Positions 1 to 6,679 of a stretch of DNA of 9,785 nucleotides are shown in pieces. Numbering within the stretch: the stretch's first letter is position 1; each line of letters starts with the position of its first letter. The translations under genes and the position numbers were made by a program. The notes below the pieces were generated by a model. That model ran no database searches and was not told where the DNA came from. It saw nothing but the letters and a program-made list of their open reading frames with translations. The stretch comes from Candidatus Woesearchaeota archaeon (lineage in GTDB: Archaea > Nanobdellota > Nanobdellia > Woesearchaeales > JAUUYB01), in contig JAUUYB010000030.1 in NCBI GenBank assembly GCA_030590605.1, positions 1 to 9,785 of the forward strand, in the 5' to 3' direction.

Positions 1-1416
1 ATGAATGTAGCAGATCTCTTTTAGCTTGAGGGCTATCTCACGGGCTAGCGGATATGATGCTCCTTTTCCTAACACGAAGATATCTTTGTGTGGTGCCAGT
101 TCTTCAGCCAGTTCCTTTATTTTTTCGGTGGTATTGTCGATGGTCTCCTTGATCCTGTTCGGTATGTTATCAAGGTAGCCTTTGTATCCGAGCTGCATGG
201 CGATCCTCATGAGGGTGATCACCTGGTTCGTGAATGCCTTGGTTGATGCGACACTGATTTCCTGACCCGCGAGTATCTCGATAGAGCAGTCGCTCCATCG
301 CTGGATTGTAGAGTGAGGTACGTTTACGATAGATGCTATCTTGATTCCTTTTTTCTTGATTTCTTTTAAGGGAGTCACGACATCCATTGTCTCTCCGCTC
401 TGTGATATCGCTATGATTAGTGTCTCTTTATCTGGCTGGAGGTAATTTTCGAATTCTGATGCGATCACTGTATGCGCCCTGATCCCTGCAGATCTCAGCA
501 TGTAGACCCCTACGAGCGATGCGTGGTAGCTTGTCCCGCAGGAGAGGAACATGACTCTTTTCGATTCCCTGATAAGTCCGACTATATCATTCAGCTTCTC
601 TTTCTGGAACACCCTGAATGAATCTATCAATCTCTGCGAGGTCTTCGGCTGTTCAAGGATCTCTTTTATCATATAGTGCTTGTGGACATCTTTGGATTCT
701 TCATCTAGGGTGACATCGAATTCCTTGACGTCTTTCCTGATCGCAGTTCCTTTCTTGTCATAGAACTGATACCCATCAGGACGTATCTCTGCGAATTCGT
801 CATCATCGAAGAAGATGGCTCTCTTGGTCTCTTTAGCGAATGCGTATAGGTCTGATCCGAGTATCAATCTGTCTTTGGCTATCCCGAGTGCAAGTGGAGA
901 ATCTCTTTTTAGTGCATAGATGCGGTTCTTTCCTTTTACGAACAGTAGGATAGCGAATGTTCCTTCTGCTTCATGCATGAAGTCGACTATCGCCTGTTTG
1001 ACGGTCTTTCCTGCCTGGAGCTTTTTATGGATATAGTGAGGGATTATCTCTGAATCTGTCTCAGATATGAATTCGTATCCTTGCAGCCCTTCCTTCATCG
1101 ATGTGTAGTTTTCTATGATCCCGTTATGGACGCAAAATATTGTCTTATCAGCATCGTGATGAGGATGGGAATTGATTGAGGTCACCCCTCCATGTGTGGC
1201 CCACCTGGTATGTGCGATGCCAAGCGTGGTCTTCTCTGTTTCAGGGACATCGTTCCTTATTACATCGACACCACCGACTTCCTTCATGAGCGTGCCTTCA
1301 GCAGTCGCATAACCGCATGAATCATATCCTCTATACTCGAGTCTTTTGAGTGACCCTAGGAGTTCTTTCTTTACGAAAAATGGTTTCTCTGCTATCATCC
1401 CTGTTATTCCGCACAT
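1..1416 (-). CDS. glmS: Glutamine--fructose-6-phosphate aminotransferase (isomerizing), 3' end outside window
   Basis: GlmS makes glucosamine-6-phosphate from fructose-6-phosphate and glutamine in the cytosol, the entry step to UDP-GlcNAc. I translated 472 residues with no stop before the window edge; the family is usually about 590-610 residues, so roughly the last fifth is missing. The start is fixed by MCGITG, because Cys2 becomes the N-terminal nucleophile of the class II amidotransferase domain. Other glutaminase motifs are RLEYRGYDS, AHTRWATHGG and VHNGIIENY. The first SIS domain (about 285-400) has SCGTSYHA, ISQSGET and SVASTKAFTNQ; the second begins near 440 with LGKGASYPLAR. The start lies 4 bases after the glmU stop, so it is the third gene of a glmM-glmU-glmS operon. 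I see no glmS ribozyme, and there is no room for one. Confidence 0.97.
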   Translation of the reverse strand, partial: MCGITGMIAEKPFFVKKELLGSLKRLEYRGYDSCGYATAEGTLMKEVGGVDVIRNDVPETEKTTLGIAHTRWATHGGVTSINSHPHHDADKTIFCVHNGIIENYTSMKEGLQGYEFISETDSEIIPHYIHKKLQAGKTVKQAIVDFMHEAEGTFAILLFVKGKNRIYALKRDSPLALGIAKDRLILGSDLYAFAKETKRAIFFDDDEFAEIRPDGYQFYDKKGTAIRKDVKEFDVTLDEESKDVHKHYMIKEILEQPKTSQRLIDSFRVFQKEKLNDIVGLIRESKRVMFLSCGTSYHASLVGVYMLRSAGIRAHTVIASEFENYLQPDKETLIIAISQSGETMDVVTPLKEIKKKGIKIASIVNVPHSTIQRWSDCSIEILAGQEISVASTKAFTNQVITLMRIAMQLGYKGYLDNIPNRIKETIDNTTEKIKELAEELAPHKDIFVLGKGASYPLAREIALKLKEICYIH

Positions 1417-1420
1417 AGTA

Positions 1421-2617
1421 TCATCTCTTGTCTTTTGTCACTATCTCTCCTGGGAGAGTGCTGGTTCCAGGGAATAGTTTCCTTCCCGGGTAGATAAGTG
1501 TCCCGATGCCTGTCCTGACCCCGTCTCCGATAAAGCTTCCTAGTTTTCGCCTTCCTGAATCGACCTTTTCCTCTTTGATGAGTGTTATATGGTTCTTTGC
1601 GTCGTGCCTGTAATCTGCAGTGATTAGCCCTGCTCCGATATTGACATCTTTTCCGATTACTGAATGCGCGATATATCCGGAATGCTTTGCAGTTGTCCCG
1701 TCCATGATGACCGCGTCATAGAGTTCTATCTTTCCGATGTTGCAGTCGCTGCCGATGATCGTGTCAGGCCTGATGTGCGCGAATGGTCCGACAGTCGAAC
1801 CCTTTCCTATGTAGACCGGGCCTTCGATGCGTGAATGTGATTTGATGACTGCCCCTTCTTCCAGGTAGACGAAACCTTCTATCTTGACGTGTTCTTCGAC
1901 TTTCCCTTTGAGTATGCTCTTCCCCCTAGTTATCCCTTTCAGCATTTCTACGTTAGCTTCAAGCAGGTGCCATGGGAATCCTACAGGCAGCCATAGTCCC
2001 TTGACAGTCTCACATGATACTTCTTTCCCTGATTTGAGGAGCGCCGAGACATAATCTGTGATCTCAAGTTCTCCTCTTTTTGTCTCTTTGATTTCTGTCT
2101 CGAAGATTGTGGTATCGAAGACATAGACTCCAGTGTTTGCGAGTTTTGATTCGCTGGTCTCAGGTTTCTCGATCAGTGCTAGGACTTTTCCGTCTTTCTC
2201 ATCGATCATCCCCCAATTCTGAGGGTCATCGACCTCCCGTCCGAGAATGCAGTGATCATGTGATAGGCATTTGGATAGGTCTTCTTCTGAATACATATCA
2301 TCTCCGTTCAATACTATGAATTTTTCTTTCAGCTGATCCTTGCATGCGAGGATTGCTCCGCCTGTTCCATTGATAGTCTTTTGTTCCACATATTTGATTG
2401 ACATCCCTTCGAATTCAGTTCCGAGTGCCATGATCTGTTCTTTGAGATAACCTACAACCACCACGACATCCGATATCTTCCCGGTCTTTTTCAACGCCTC
2501 GAGTGTATAAGTAATAAGTGGTTTCCCGAGTACTGGTAGCATCGGTTTAGGTGTAGTAAGTGTGAATGGTTGGGTCCTTGTGGATTTTCCTGCTGCGAGG
2601 ATCACTGCCTGAATCAT
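1421..2617 (-). CDS. glmU: Bifunctional sugar-1-phosphate nucleotidylyltransferase / acetyltransferase (archaeal GlmU type)
   Basis: Predicted to acetylate glucosamine-1-phosphate and couple GlcNAc-1-phosphate to UTP, giving UDP-GlcNAc. The 398 residues have two parts. Residues 1-230 are a nucleotidyltransferase domain with LAAGKSTRTQPF near the start (Ser where many family members have Gly), PKPMLPV, GTGGAI at 84-89 and the metal site NGDD at 104-107. Residues 240-395 form a left-handed beta-helix of hexapeptide repeats (GPVYIGKGSTVGP, SVIGKDVNIGAG). His312 in AKHSGYI lines up with the catalytic His of the E. coli acetyltransferase domain. The architecture resembles the Sulfolobus ST0452 type, so some activity on glucose-1-phosphate/dTTP cannot be excluded. 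The start codon overlaps the glmM stop as ATGA, which suggests translational coupling. Placement between glmM and glmS supports the amino-sugar role. Confidence 0.9.
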   Translation of the reverse strand: MIQAVILAAGKSTRTQPFTLTTPKPMLPVLGKPLITYTLEALKKTGKISDVVVVVGYLKEQIMALGTEFEGMSIKYVEQKTINGTGGAILACKDQLKEKFIVLNGDDMYSEEDLSKCLSHDHCILGREVDDPQNWGMIDEKDGKVLALIEKPETSESKLANTGVYVFDTTIFETEIKETKRGELEITDYVSALLKSGKEVSCETVKGLWLPVGFPWHLLEANVEMLKGITRGKSILKGKVEEHVKIEGFVYLEEGAVIKSHSRIEGPVYIGKGSTVGPFAHIRPDTIIGSDCNIGKIELYDAVIMDGTTAKHSGYIAHSVIGKDVNIGAGLITADYRHDAKNHITLIKEEKVDSGRRKLGSFIGDGVRTGIGTLIYPGRKLFPGTSTLPGEIVTKDKR

Positions 2618-3960
2618 AAACCCACCTCTTTTTTTATTTCAGTGATGATGTCATCGCAGTACTTCTCGATCTCAGCTTGATCTTTCCCTTCTATCATGAC
2701 TCTCGCTTTTTTCTCTGTCCCTGAGTATCTCATAAGGACTCTTCCCTCTTTTCCCATCTTCTTTTCGATTTTCTCGATGGTCTTCTTTACGGTAGGCATG
2801 ATTTCAAGAGGTTTTTTCTCCTTTACATCCAGGTTCTTTAAGACCTGAGGATAAGGTTGAAGTACGCTGGCAAGTTCAGACAGTGGTTTCTCCTGTTCCT
2901 GCAATATCCTTAGGATAAGCAGTGCTGTGAGGGATCCATCTCCTGTAGTGATATATTTTCCTGGTATGATATGGCCGGTCTGTTCTCCGCCTAGCATGAA
3001 TCCGTGTTTCTGCATCTCTGCGATGACGTATCTGTCACCGTTAAGCACCCTGACCACATGGCCGCCAGCTGATTCGATGAGGTTGTCTAGTGCAAGAGTG
3101 CTGTATTGTGTCGCAACTACAGTATTATGGGGCAAGGTCTTCTTCCTGATGCCGTCAAGCGCGAGGATCGAGAGGATATGGTCTCCGTTGACGATATTTC
3201 CTTTCTCATCAGCGAGAATCACTCTGTCTGCGTCGCCGTCAAGTGATACACCGATGTCCGCTCCCGCTTTCACGACCGCTTTCTGGATCACTTCCGGTTT
3301 CGTCGCCCCGCATCCCTTGTTGATGTTGGTGCCATCCGGCGTGTTGTTGAGGATGATGACTTCAGCTCCTAGTTCGCGGAGGATATGAGGTGTGATGTCA
3401 TACGCTGCGCCGTTCGCGCAATCGAGCACGACTTTGAGTCCCTTAAGAGAGATATTTCCGATGCATCCTTTCAGGAATTCTATGTATCTTCCTTTGGCGT
3501 CGTCAATCCTTATCGCTTTCCCGATCTCGAGCGGGTCGACATGTTCCGGCTCGCTGTCTAGGACGAATCGTTCTATCTCTTCTTCGACCTCATCAGGTAG
3601 CTTGTAGCCTTCATTTGAGAAGAGCTTGATTCCGTTGTGCCCGGCTGGATTGTGGGATGCTGTGATCATGATGCCTGCATCTGCAGCGAATGATCTTGTG
3701 AGGTGTGCGACACCTGGAGAGGGGATCGGTCCTACAAGGAGCACTTCTGCGCCCATTGAGAGAAGTCCTGAAGTGAGCGCTGTCTCGAACATGTATCCTG
3801 AGAGTCTGGTATCTTTTCCGATGATGATCTTAGGTTTCCTTTTGCCTTTGGCGAGTACATATGCAGTCGCTTTCCCGATCTTTAGAGCGATCTCTGGAAC
3901 CATGGGGTAGGTGTTGGTGATTCCTCTCACTCCGTCAGTTTCGAATAATCTTCTAACCAT
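2614..3960 (-). CDS. glmM: Phosphoglucosamine mutase, bacterial GlmM type
   Basis: Interconverts glucosamine-6-phosphate and glucosamine-1-phosphate. The 448-residue length is typical of bacterial GlmM. All four alpha-D-phosphohexomutase signatures are visible: the phosphoserine loop TASHNPAGHNG (Ser102), the metal loop DGDADR (241-246), the sugar-binding loop GGEQTGH (324-330) and the phosphate-binding loop RYSGTEKKARVMIEG (411-425, Lys where the usual motif has Pro after TE). The N-terminal FETDGVRG, SPGVAHLTR and VVLDCANGAAY segments match bacterial GlmM better than the archaeal phosphomannomutase/GlmM proteins I know, which suggests gene transfer. ATG at 3960 is preceded by a close Shine-Dalgarno match (GAGGT, 4-base spacer). 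It is the first gene of the glmM-glmU-glmS operon. Confidence 0.95.
   Translation of the reverse strand: MVRRLFETDGVRGITNTYPMVPEIALKIGKATAYVLAKGKRKPKIIIGKDTRLSGYMFETALTSGLLSMGAEVLLVGPIPSPGVAHLTRSFAADAGIMITASHNPAGHNGIKLFSNEGYKLPDEVEEEIERFVLDSEPEHVDPLEIGKAIRIDDAKGRYIEFLKGCIGNISLKGLKVVLDCANGAAYDITPHILRELGAEVIILNNTPDGTNINKGCGATKPEVIQKAVVKAGADIGVSLDGDADRVILADEKGNIVNGDHILSILALDGIRKKTLPHNTVVATQYSTLALDNLIESAGGHVVRVLNGDRYVIAEMQKHGFMLGGEQTGHIIPGKYITTGDGSLTALLILRILQEQEKPLSELASVLQPYPQVLKNLDVKEKKPLEIMPTVKKTIEKIEKKMGKEGRVLMRYSGTEKKARVMIEGKDQAEIEKYCDDIITEIKKEVGL
2623..2628 (-). promoter_or_regulatory. Ribosome binding site of glmU
   Basis: On the minus strand GAGGTG lies 5 bases before the glmU ATG and within the last codons of glmM. 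With the ATGA overlap it supports the chosen start and reinitiation after glmM. Confidence 0.75.
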
Positions 3961-3979
3961 CCTTACCTCAAGGCAAAGG

Positions 3980-3991
3980 CTTATATATAAG
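3980..3991. promoter_or_regulatory. Palindromic TATA-like element between glmM and the divergent regulator
   Basis: CTTATATATAAG is a perfect 12-base palindrome, so it reads as a TATA box on both strands. Its centre is about 25 bases from the glmM ATG, which would place transcription initiation almost at the start codon. On the plus strand AAAGG just upstream could be a BRE, giving an RNA with a leader of about 28 bases for the regulator at 4039. If glmM instead uses the AT-rich element near 4000-4013, this palindrome would lie at its start site and could act as an operator. The sequence alone cannot decide. Confidence 0.6.
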
Positions 3992-3999
3992 GATTACTA

Positions 4000-4014
4000 A
4001 AAATATTATAATAG
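4000..4014. promoter_or_regulatory. Second AT-rich TATA-like element of the divergent promoter
   Basis: The AAAATATTATAATA stretch has TTATAATA centred about 28 bases before the ATG at 4039, fitting leaderless transcription of the regulator, which lacks a Shine-Dalgarno match. On the minus strand it could give glmM a leader of about 20 bases that includes its Shine-Dalgarno sequence. Confidence 0.45.
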
Positions 4015-4038
4015 TATTAAAAAAATATTCATAATACG

Positions 4039-4950
4039 ATGTTCGTCGTGGAAAAAAAGAAAGGGCAGATATCTTCTCTTCCTGCAAAAGAGTTGACTGG
4101 AGCGCAGCTAAAAGCTCTTGGATCCCCTCTTGCAAGGAAGATTGTCAGGCTTCTTTCCAGGGAAAGCATGTATCCTAGGCAGATATCGAAGATCCTTAAG
4201 GAAGGCGAACAGAAGATATATTATCATATGCGGAATCTTGAGGCTGCGAAAATCGTCTCTGTTCAGGACGAGATATCTGTAAGGGGTGTCACTGCGAATG
4301 TCTACTCCCTGACAGAGAAAGCGTTCGTGGTGAGGTTCGGCGAGCTCCTCAAGGACAGGTCGATTGAAGGCCCTGAACGGACAGACTTTCTCGAGCCATT
4401 CATTGAGGCAGGAAAGCTCAATGCGACAATCGTGGTTGGATCGCCAGACCCGCATGGGCCGCAGAAAGCAAGGAGCAGAGACGGATATTATGGGATAGAT
4501 CTTGCGTTATTCCTCGGTACTTATCTCCATTATGTTCCGAAGCTAAATGTCAGGCTCGATACCGAAGTGAGGGAGGAGGATCTGTTGGGGAATCTGATCA
4601 TACTGGGAGGACCTATAGTCAATATGGTGAATGCGAGGGTGAATGCTAAGCTTCCGATTCGTTTCGACAAGGACATGAATATATATTCACATGTCTCAGG
4701 AAAGGTCTACATGAACGAGGAGGCTGGACTGATAGTGAAAGCAGATAATCCCCTAAATCCGAGAAAGAAGGTAATCGTAATCGCGGGTAAGAGACATGCA
4801 GGTACGCGCGCGGTGATGCTGGCTTTTCTGGAACATTTCGAGGAGCTTGCAGAAGGGAACCGAATCAACCCGTTGGTGATGGCGAAAGTGGTAGAAGGAG
4901 CGGATATGGATTCAGACGGAATCGTAGACAGTGTCGAGATACTGGAGTGA
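4039..4950 (+). CDS. Winged-helix regulator fused to an S-layer C-terminal-like domain with EF-hand-type tail
   Basis: 303 residues, with no signal peptide or transmembrane segment, so probably cytosolic. Residues about 20-95 look like an ArsR-type winged helix: ALGSPLARKIVRLL, then PRQISKILKEGEQKIYYHM as the helix-turn-helix, and YSLTEKAF as the wing. Residues about 125-280 resemble the archaeal S-layer C-terminal-like domain (NLIILGGPIVNMVNARV, then KKVIVIAGKRHAGTRAVML). That match is recognition of a motif pattern, not a database hit. The C-terminus carries DMDSDGIVDSVE (289-300), which fits the 12-residue EF-hand loop with acidic residues at 1, 3, 5, 9 and 12 and Gly at 6. It is divergent from glmM over a 78-base gap, so control of amino-sugar synthesis or of itself is plausible. 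The ligand, if any, is unknown. No clear Shine-Dalgarno sequence precedes the ATG. Confidence 0.8.
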   Translation: MFVVEKKKGQISSLPAKELTGAQLKALGSPLARKIVRLLSRESMYPRQISKILKEGEQKIYYHMRNLEAAKIVSVQDEISVRGVTANVYSLTEKAFVVRFGELLKDRSIEGPERTDFLEPFIEAGKLNATIVVGSPDPHGPQKARSRDGYYGIDLALFLGTYLHYVPKLNVRLDTEVREEDLLGNLIILGGPIVNMVNARVNAKLPIRFDKDMNIYSHVSGKVYMNEEAGLIVKADNPLNPRKKVIVIAGKRHAGTRAVMLAFLEHFEELAEGNRINPLVMAKVVEGADMDSDGIVDSVEILE

Positions 4951-4953
4951 TTT

Positions 4954-4963
4954 GGTAATTACC
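4954..4963. other. Palindrome spanning the convergent gene junction
   Basis: GGTAATTACC is a perfect 10-base palindrome that bridges the two stop codons of convergent genes, which are separated by 8 bases. T-rich sequence follows on the plus strand (4975-4995). It may form part of a bidirectional transcription end, but archaeal termination depends mostly on T-runs, so the role is uncertain. Confidence 0.35.
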
Positions 4964-5450
4964 TTACTAATTGAATCTTTTCTTTTAATTCTTTCATGAG
5001 GTTTTCGAACTCATCATGAGAACTGTCATATTCAACCACATTATGTCCTGCTTCTTCTGCTTCATTCCTGCATAGTCCGAATATCTCAGAATCGAGGTTC
5101 TCTCTGATCTTGTCTTCATCATATCCTCTATCCTCCAGTCTTTTCTTAAGGAAGGGTATTTCACATGTCGTGACGATGACCAATTCGACATTTTCTCTTG
5201 GAAGATAATGGGACATATGAGAGTCGATTATGATATCTTTATTTTCATTGATGATATCTATGATCTCCTTGTTTAGGATGTCCGGGTCTATTATCTCACA
5301 ATCTCTTTTCTCATCATATCCTTGAGAGAGGTTCTTCTCCTTGATCATTTTCTTTACATCTAACAAGAAAAAGCCGGTTTCCTTGGCGAGCGCCTTTGCT
5401 AGTGTAGTCTTTCCTGTTCCAGGAGTGCCAGTGATGCATATTACTGTCAT
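4959..5450 (-). CDS. AK6/Fap7-type adenylate kinase
   Basis: A 163-residue P-loop kinase of the family that includes human AK6, yeast Fap7 and the archaeal broad-specificity adenylate kinases; family members also act in late small-subunit ribosome assembly. Walker A is GTPGTGKT at residues 8-15. DSHMSHYLP (76-84) corresponds to the conserved Asp-x-His segment, and RLEDRGYDEDKIRENLDSEI (104-123) is the Arg-rich LID region that is the family hallmark. The frame is open upstream to a TTG at 5480 that overlaps the previous stop as TTGA. I prefer the ATG at 5450 because MTVICITGTPG matches the family N-terminus. The ribosome binding site is weak. It lies 26 bases after a nucleotidyltransferase gene and is probably co-transcribed with it. 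Confidence 0.9.
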   Translation of the reverse strand: MTVICITGTPGTGKTTLAKALAKETGFFLLDVKKMIKEKNLSQGYDEKRDCEIIDPDILNKEIIDIINENKDIIIDSHMSHYLPRENVELVIVTTCEIPFLKKRLEDRGYDEDKIRENLDSEIFGLCRNEAEEAGHNVVEYDSSHDEFENLMKELKEKIQLVR

Positions 5451-5476
5451 GATATTCACACATGATTGATTATTTA

Positions 5477-6541
5477 TCAATTTATGTATTTAGCTGAGAG
5501 CAGTTTCTCGATAGGAACCTTGTCAGTTGGTGAGTCGATGTCGATGACAGTTTCAGGGGTGTCTGTCTTGTCACGTATATAGATTCTGAATCCTATGAGG
5601 TTGTTGGTCATCTTCCCAATCATTTCATTGCTTACATAAGGCGTGATGAGTTCTGCTACCTTTCTCGATCCGAGGTTGTTCATATACTTGGCGATGAAGA
5701 ATGGTATCGCGAAATGTGTTATTGCTTGGATGAGCGCTTTCCTTTCTGACCTGAATTCATAACCTATTTTCCTGATAATCCCAAGATAGTTTTTAATCTT
5801 GGATTGGTATCTGTGGGTGTTGAAGTATGAGATGACCTCCAGCATCGGCGGGCTTATCTTTCCCCATTTGGCGATGAATGTCCCGTTGTGTCTAGAATAC
5901 TCTCCGTTGAAGAAATCATTTTTTTCGAGCGTGGGGTGGAACTGGGATATGGGTATCCCGTGGTATCCAAGCATCTCTTCGAGGTCCTTTCGCTTGGTGA
6001 ATCCGATCATGACGTCGTGATCATCTACGTTGAAATCAGCGATCATTCGGTCGACATATCCTGATTGGAGGTTTATGACATCGTTGCCGGTGAAGAATAT
6101 TGGGAAATCCATGAATGATCTGTGCTCTGCACGGTATCTGAGGAGGTCGGAATTCTTTGAGTGGTCCCCTTCAAACACCTTGAGTTTAGGATGGTCCTTA
6201 GTGATGTGGCTGTATACTGTCTCCATTATGCTTTTCATGAGCATACCGTCGCTTGATGCAGGGACTATCCTGACTGATTTGGATCCGCTCAAAGGTTCAA
6301 GTGGTCCGAGGAACGCAGTCTTCGGATGCGATTCCCGAAGCGGATTGAGTGCAGAGGATGCCTTGATCATCCTGTCGCTTGCGACATAGATCCGAGTTAT
6401 GTTTGATGTCCTGAGCAGCTGGTCGACAGGATAAGCTATGGCGGGTTTTCCGAGAAATTTTTCATATGCTGCATCGAATGAGTCTGCGCCGTCTTTCTCA
6501 TCTCTGCCACCATCCAGCACTATCGCAGTATCTACTCTCAT
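5477..6541 (-). CDS. MobA-like nucleotidyltransferase family protein, substrate unknown
   Basis: 354 residues with a probable GT-A nucleotidyltransferase fold. The N-terminus AIVLDGGRDEKDG stands where MobA-like enzymes have LAGGxGxR, with Asp replacing Ala. GKPAIAYPVDQLLRT follows, then FFTGNDVINLQSGYVDRM in place of the usual metal-binding Asp segment, SRHNGTFIAKWGKI, and TVIDIDSPTDK at the end, which matches the closing motif of such domains. The pattern resembles poorly characterised bacterial NTP-transferase proteins. I cannot name the sugar, cofactor or alcohol phosphate it would activate. The frame is open to 6634, but I start at ATG 6541 because a TATA-like element lies at 6565-6575 inside the extension and the fold begins right after this Met. 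Transcription would be nearly leaderless. The AK6 gene follows. Confidence 0.7.
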   Translation of the reverse strand: MRVDTAIVLDGGRDEKDGADSFDAAYEKFLGKPAIAYPVDQLLRTSNITRIYVASDRMIKASSALNPLRESHPKTAFLGPLEPLSGSKSVRIVPASSDGMLMKSIMETVYSHITKDHPKLKVFEGDHSKNSDLLRYRAEHRSFMDFPIFFTGNDVINLQSGYVDRMIADFNVDDHDVMIGFTKRKDLEEMLGYHGIPISQFHPTLEKNDFFNGEYSRHNGTFIAKWGKISPPMLEVISYFNTHRYQSKIKNYLGIIRKIGYEFRSERKALIQAITHFAIPFFIAKYMNNLGSRKVAELITPYVSNEMIGKMTNNLIGFRIYIRDKTDTPETVIDIDSPTDKVPIEKLLSAKYIN

Positions 6542-6564
6542 GAAGGGAGAAGAACACGATTTCT

Positions 6565-6575
6565 CATATAAATTT
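6565..6575 (-). promoter_or_regulatory. TATA-like promoter of the nucleotidyltransferase-AK6 unit
   Basis: On the minus strand CCACAAATTTATATG shows a BRE/TATA-like arrangement centred about 29 bases before the ATG at 6541. This fits a leaderless or near-leaderless transcript and argues against the longer reading frame. Confidence 0.6.
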
Positions 6576-6607
6576 GTGGGTCGAAATGTTCGGGAATGCC
6601 CATTTTT

Positions 6608-6627
6608 AGTATACATATTACTATACT
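6608..6627. promoter_or_regulatory. Operator-like inverted repeat between divergent genes
   Basis: AGTATA and TATACT form a 6-base inverted repeat with an 8-base spacer. It lies between the divergent TATA elements at 6565-6575 and 6647-6656, a good place for a dimeric repressor such as the adjacent winged-helix protein. Such short AT-rich repeats also arise by chance. Confidence 0.35.
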
Positions 6628-6646
6628 CATACACAGAAACATAACA

Positions 6647-6656
6647 TTTATATATT
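6647..6656 (+). promoter_or_regulatory. TATA-like promoter of the small winged-helix gene
   Basis: TTTATATATT preceded by an A-rich BRE-like stretch is centred about 29 bases before the ATG at 6680. Together with the absence of a Shine-Dalgarno sequence this predicts a leaderless mRNA. Confidence 0.65.
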
Positions 6657-6679
6657 AGTGATGTTTAAAGTATATCAAC

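Noticed and set aside
1417..1420. glmS ribozyme or riboswitch
   Set aside because: Only 4 bases separate glmU and glmS, leaving no space for one.
2927..3910. Plus-strand open frames opposite glmM
   Set aside because: Composition mirrors the antisense of glmM; no ribosome binding sites or protein motifs.
5451..5480. TTG start for the AK6 gene giving 10 extra residues
   Set aside because: The ATG at 5450 places the P-loop at the usual distance from the N-terminus; the TTGA overlap is suggestive but not enough.
5799..6389. Plus-strand open frames opposite the nucleotidyltransferase
   Set aside because: Antisense shadows without start signals; the minus-strand gene has recognisable motifs.
6542..6634. 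31-residue N-terminal extension of the nucleotidyltransferase
   Set aside because: A TATA-like element lies inside it and the nucleotidyltransferase fold begins right after the Met at 6541.
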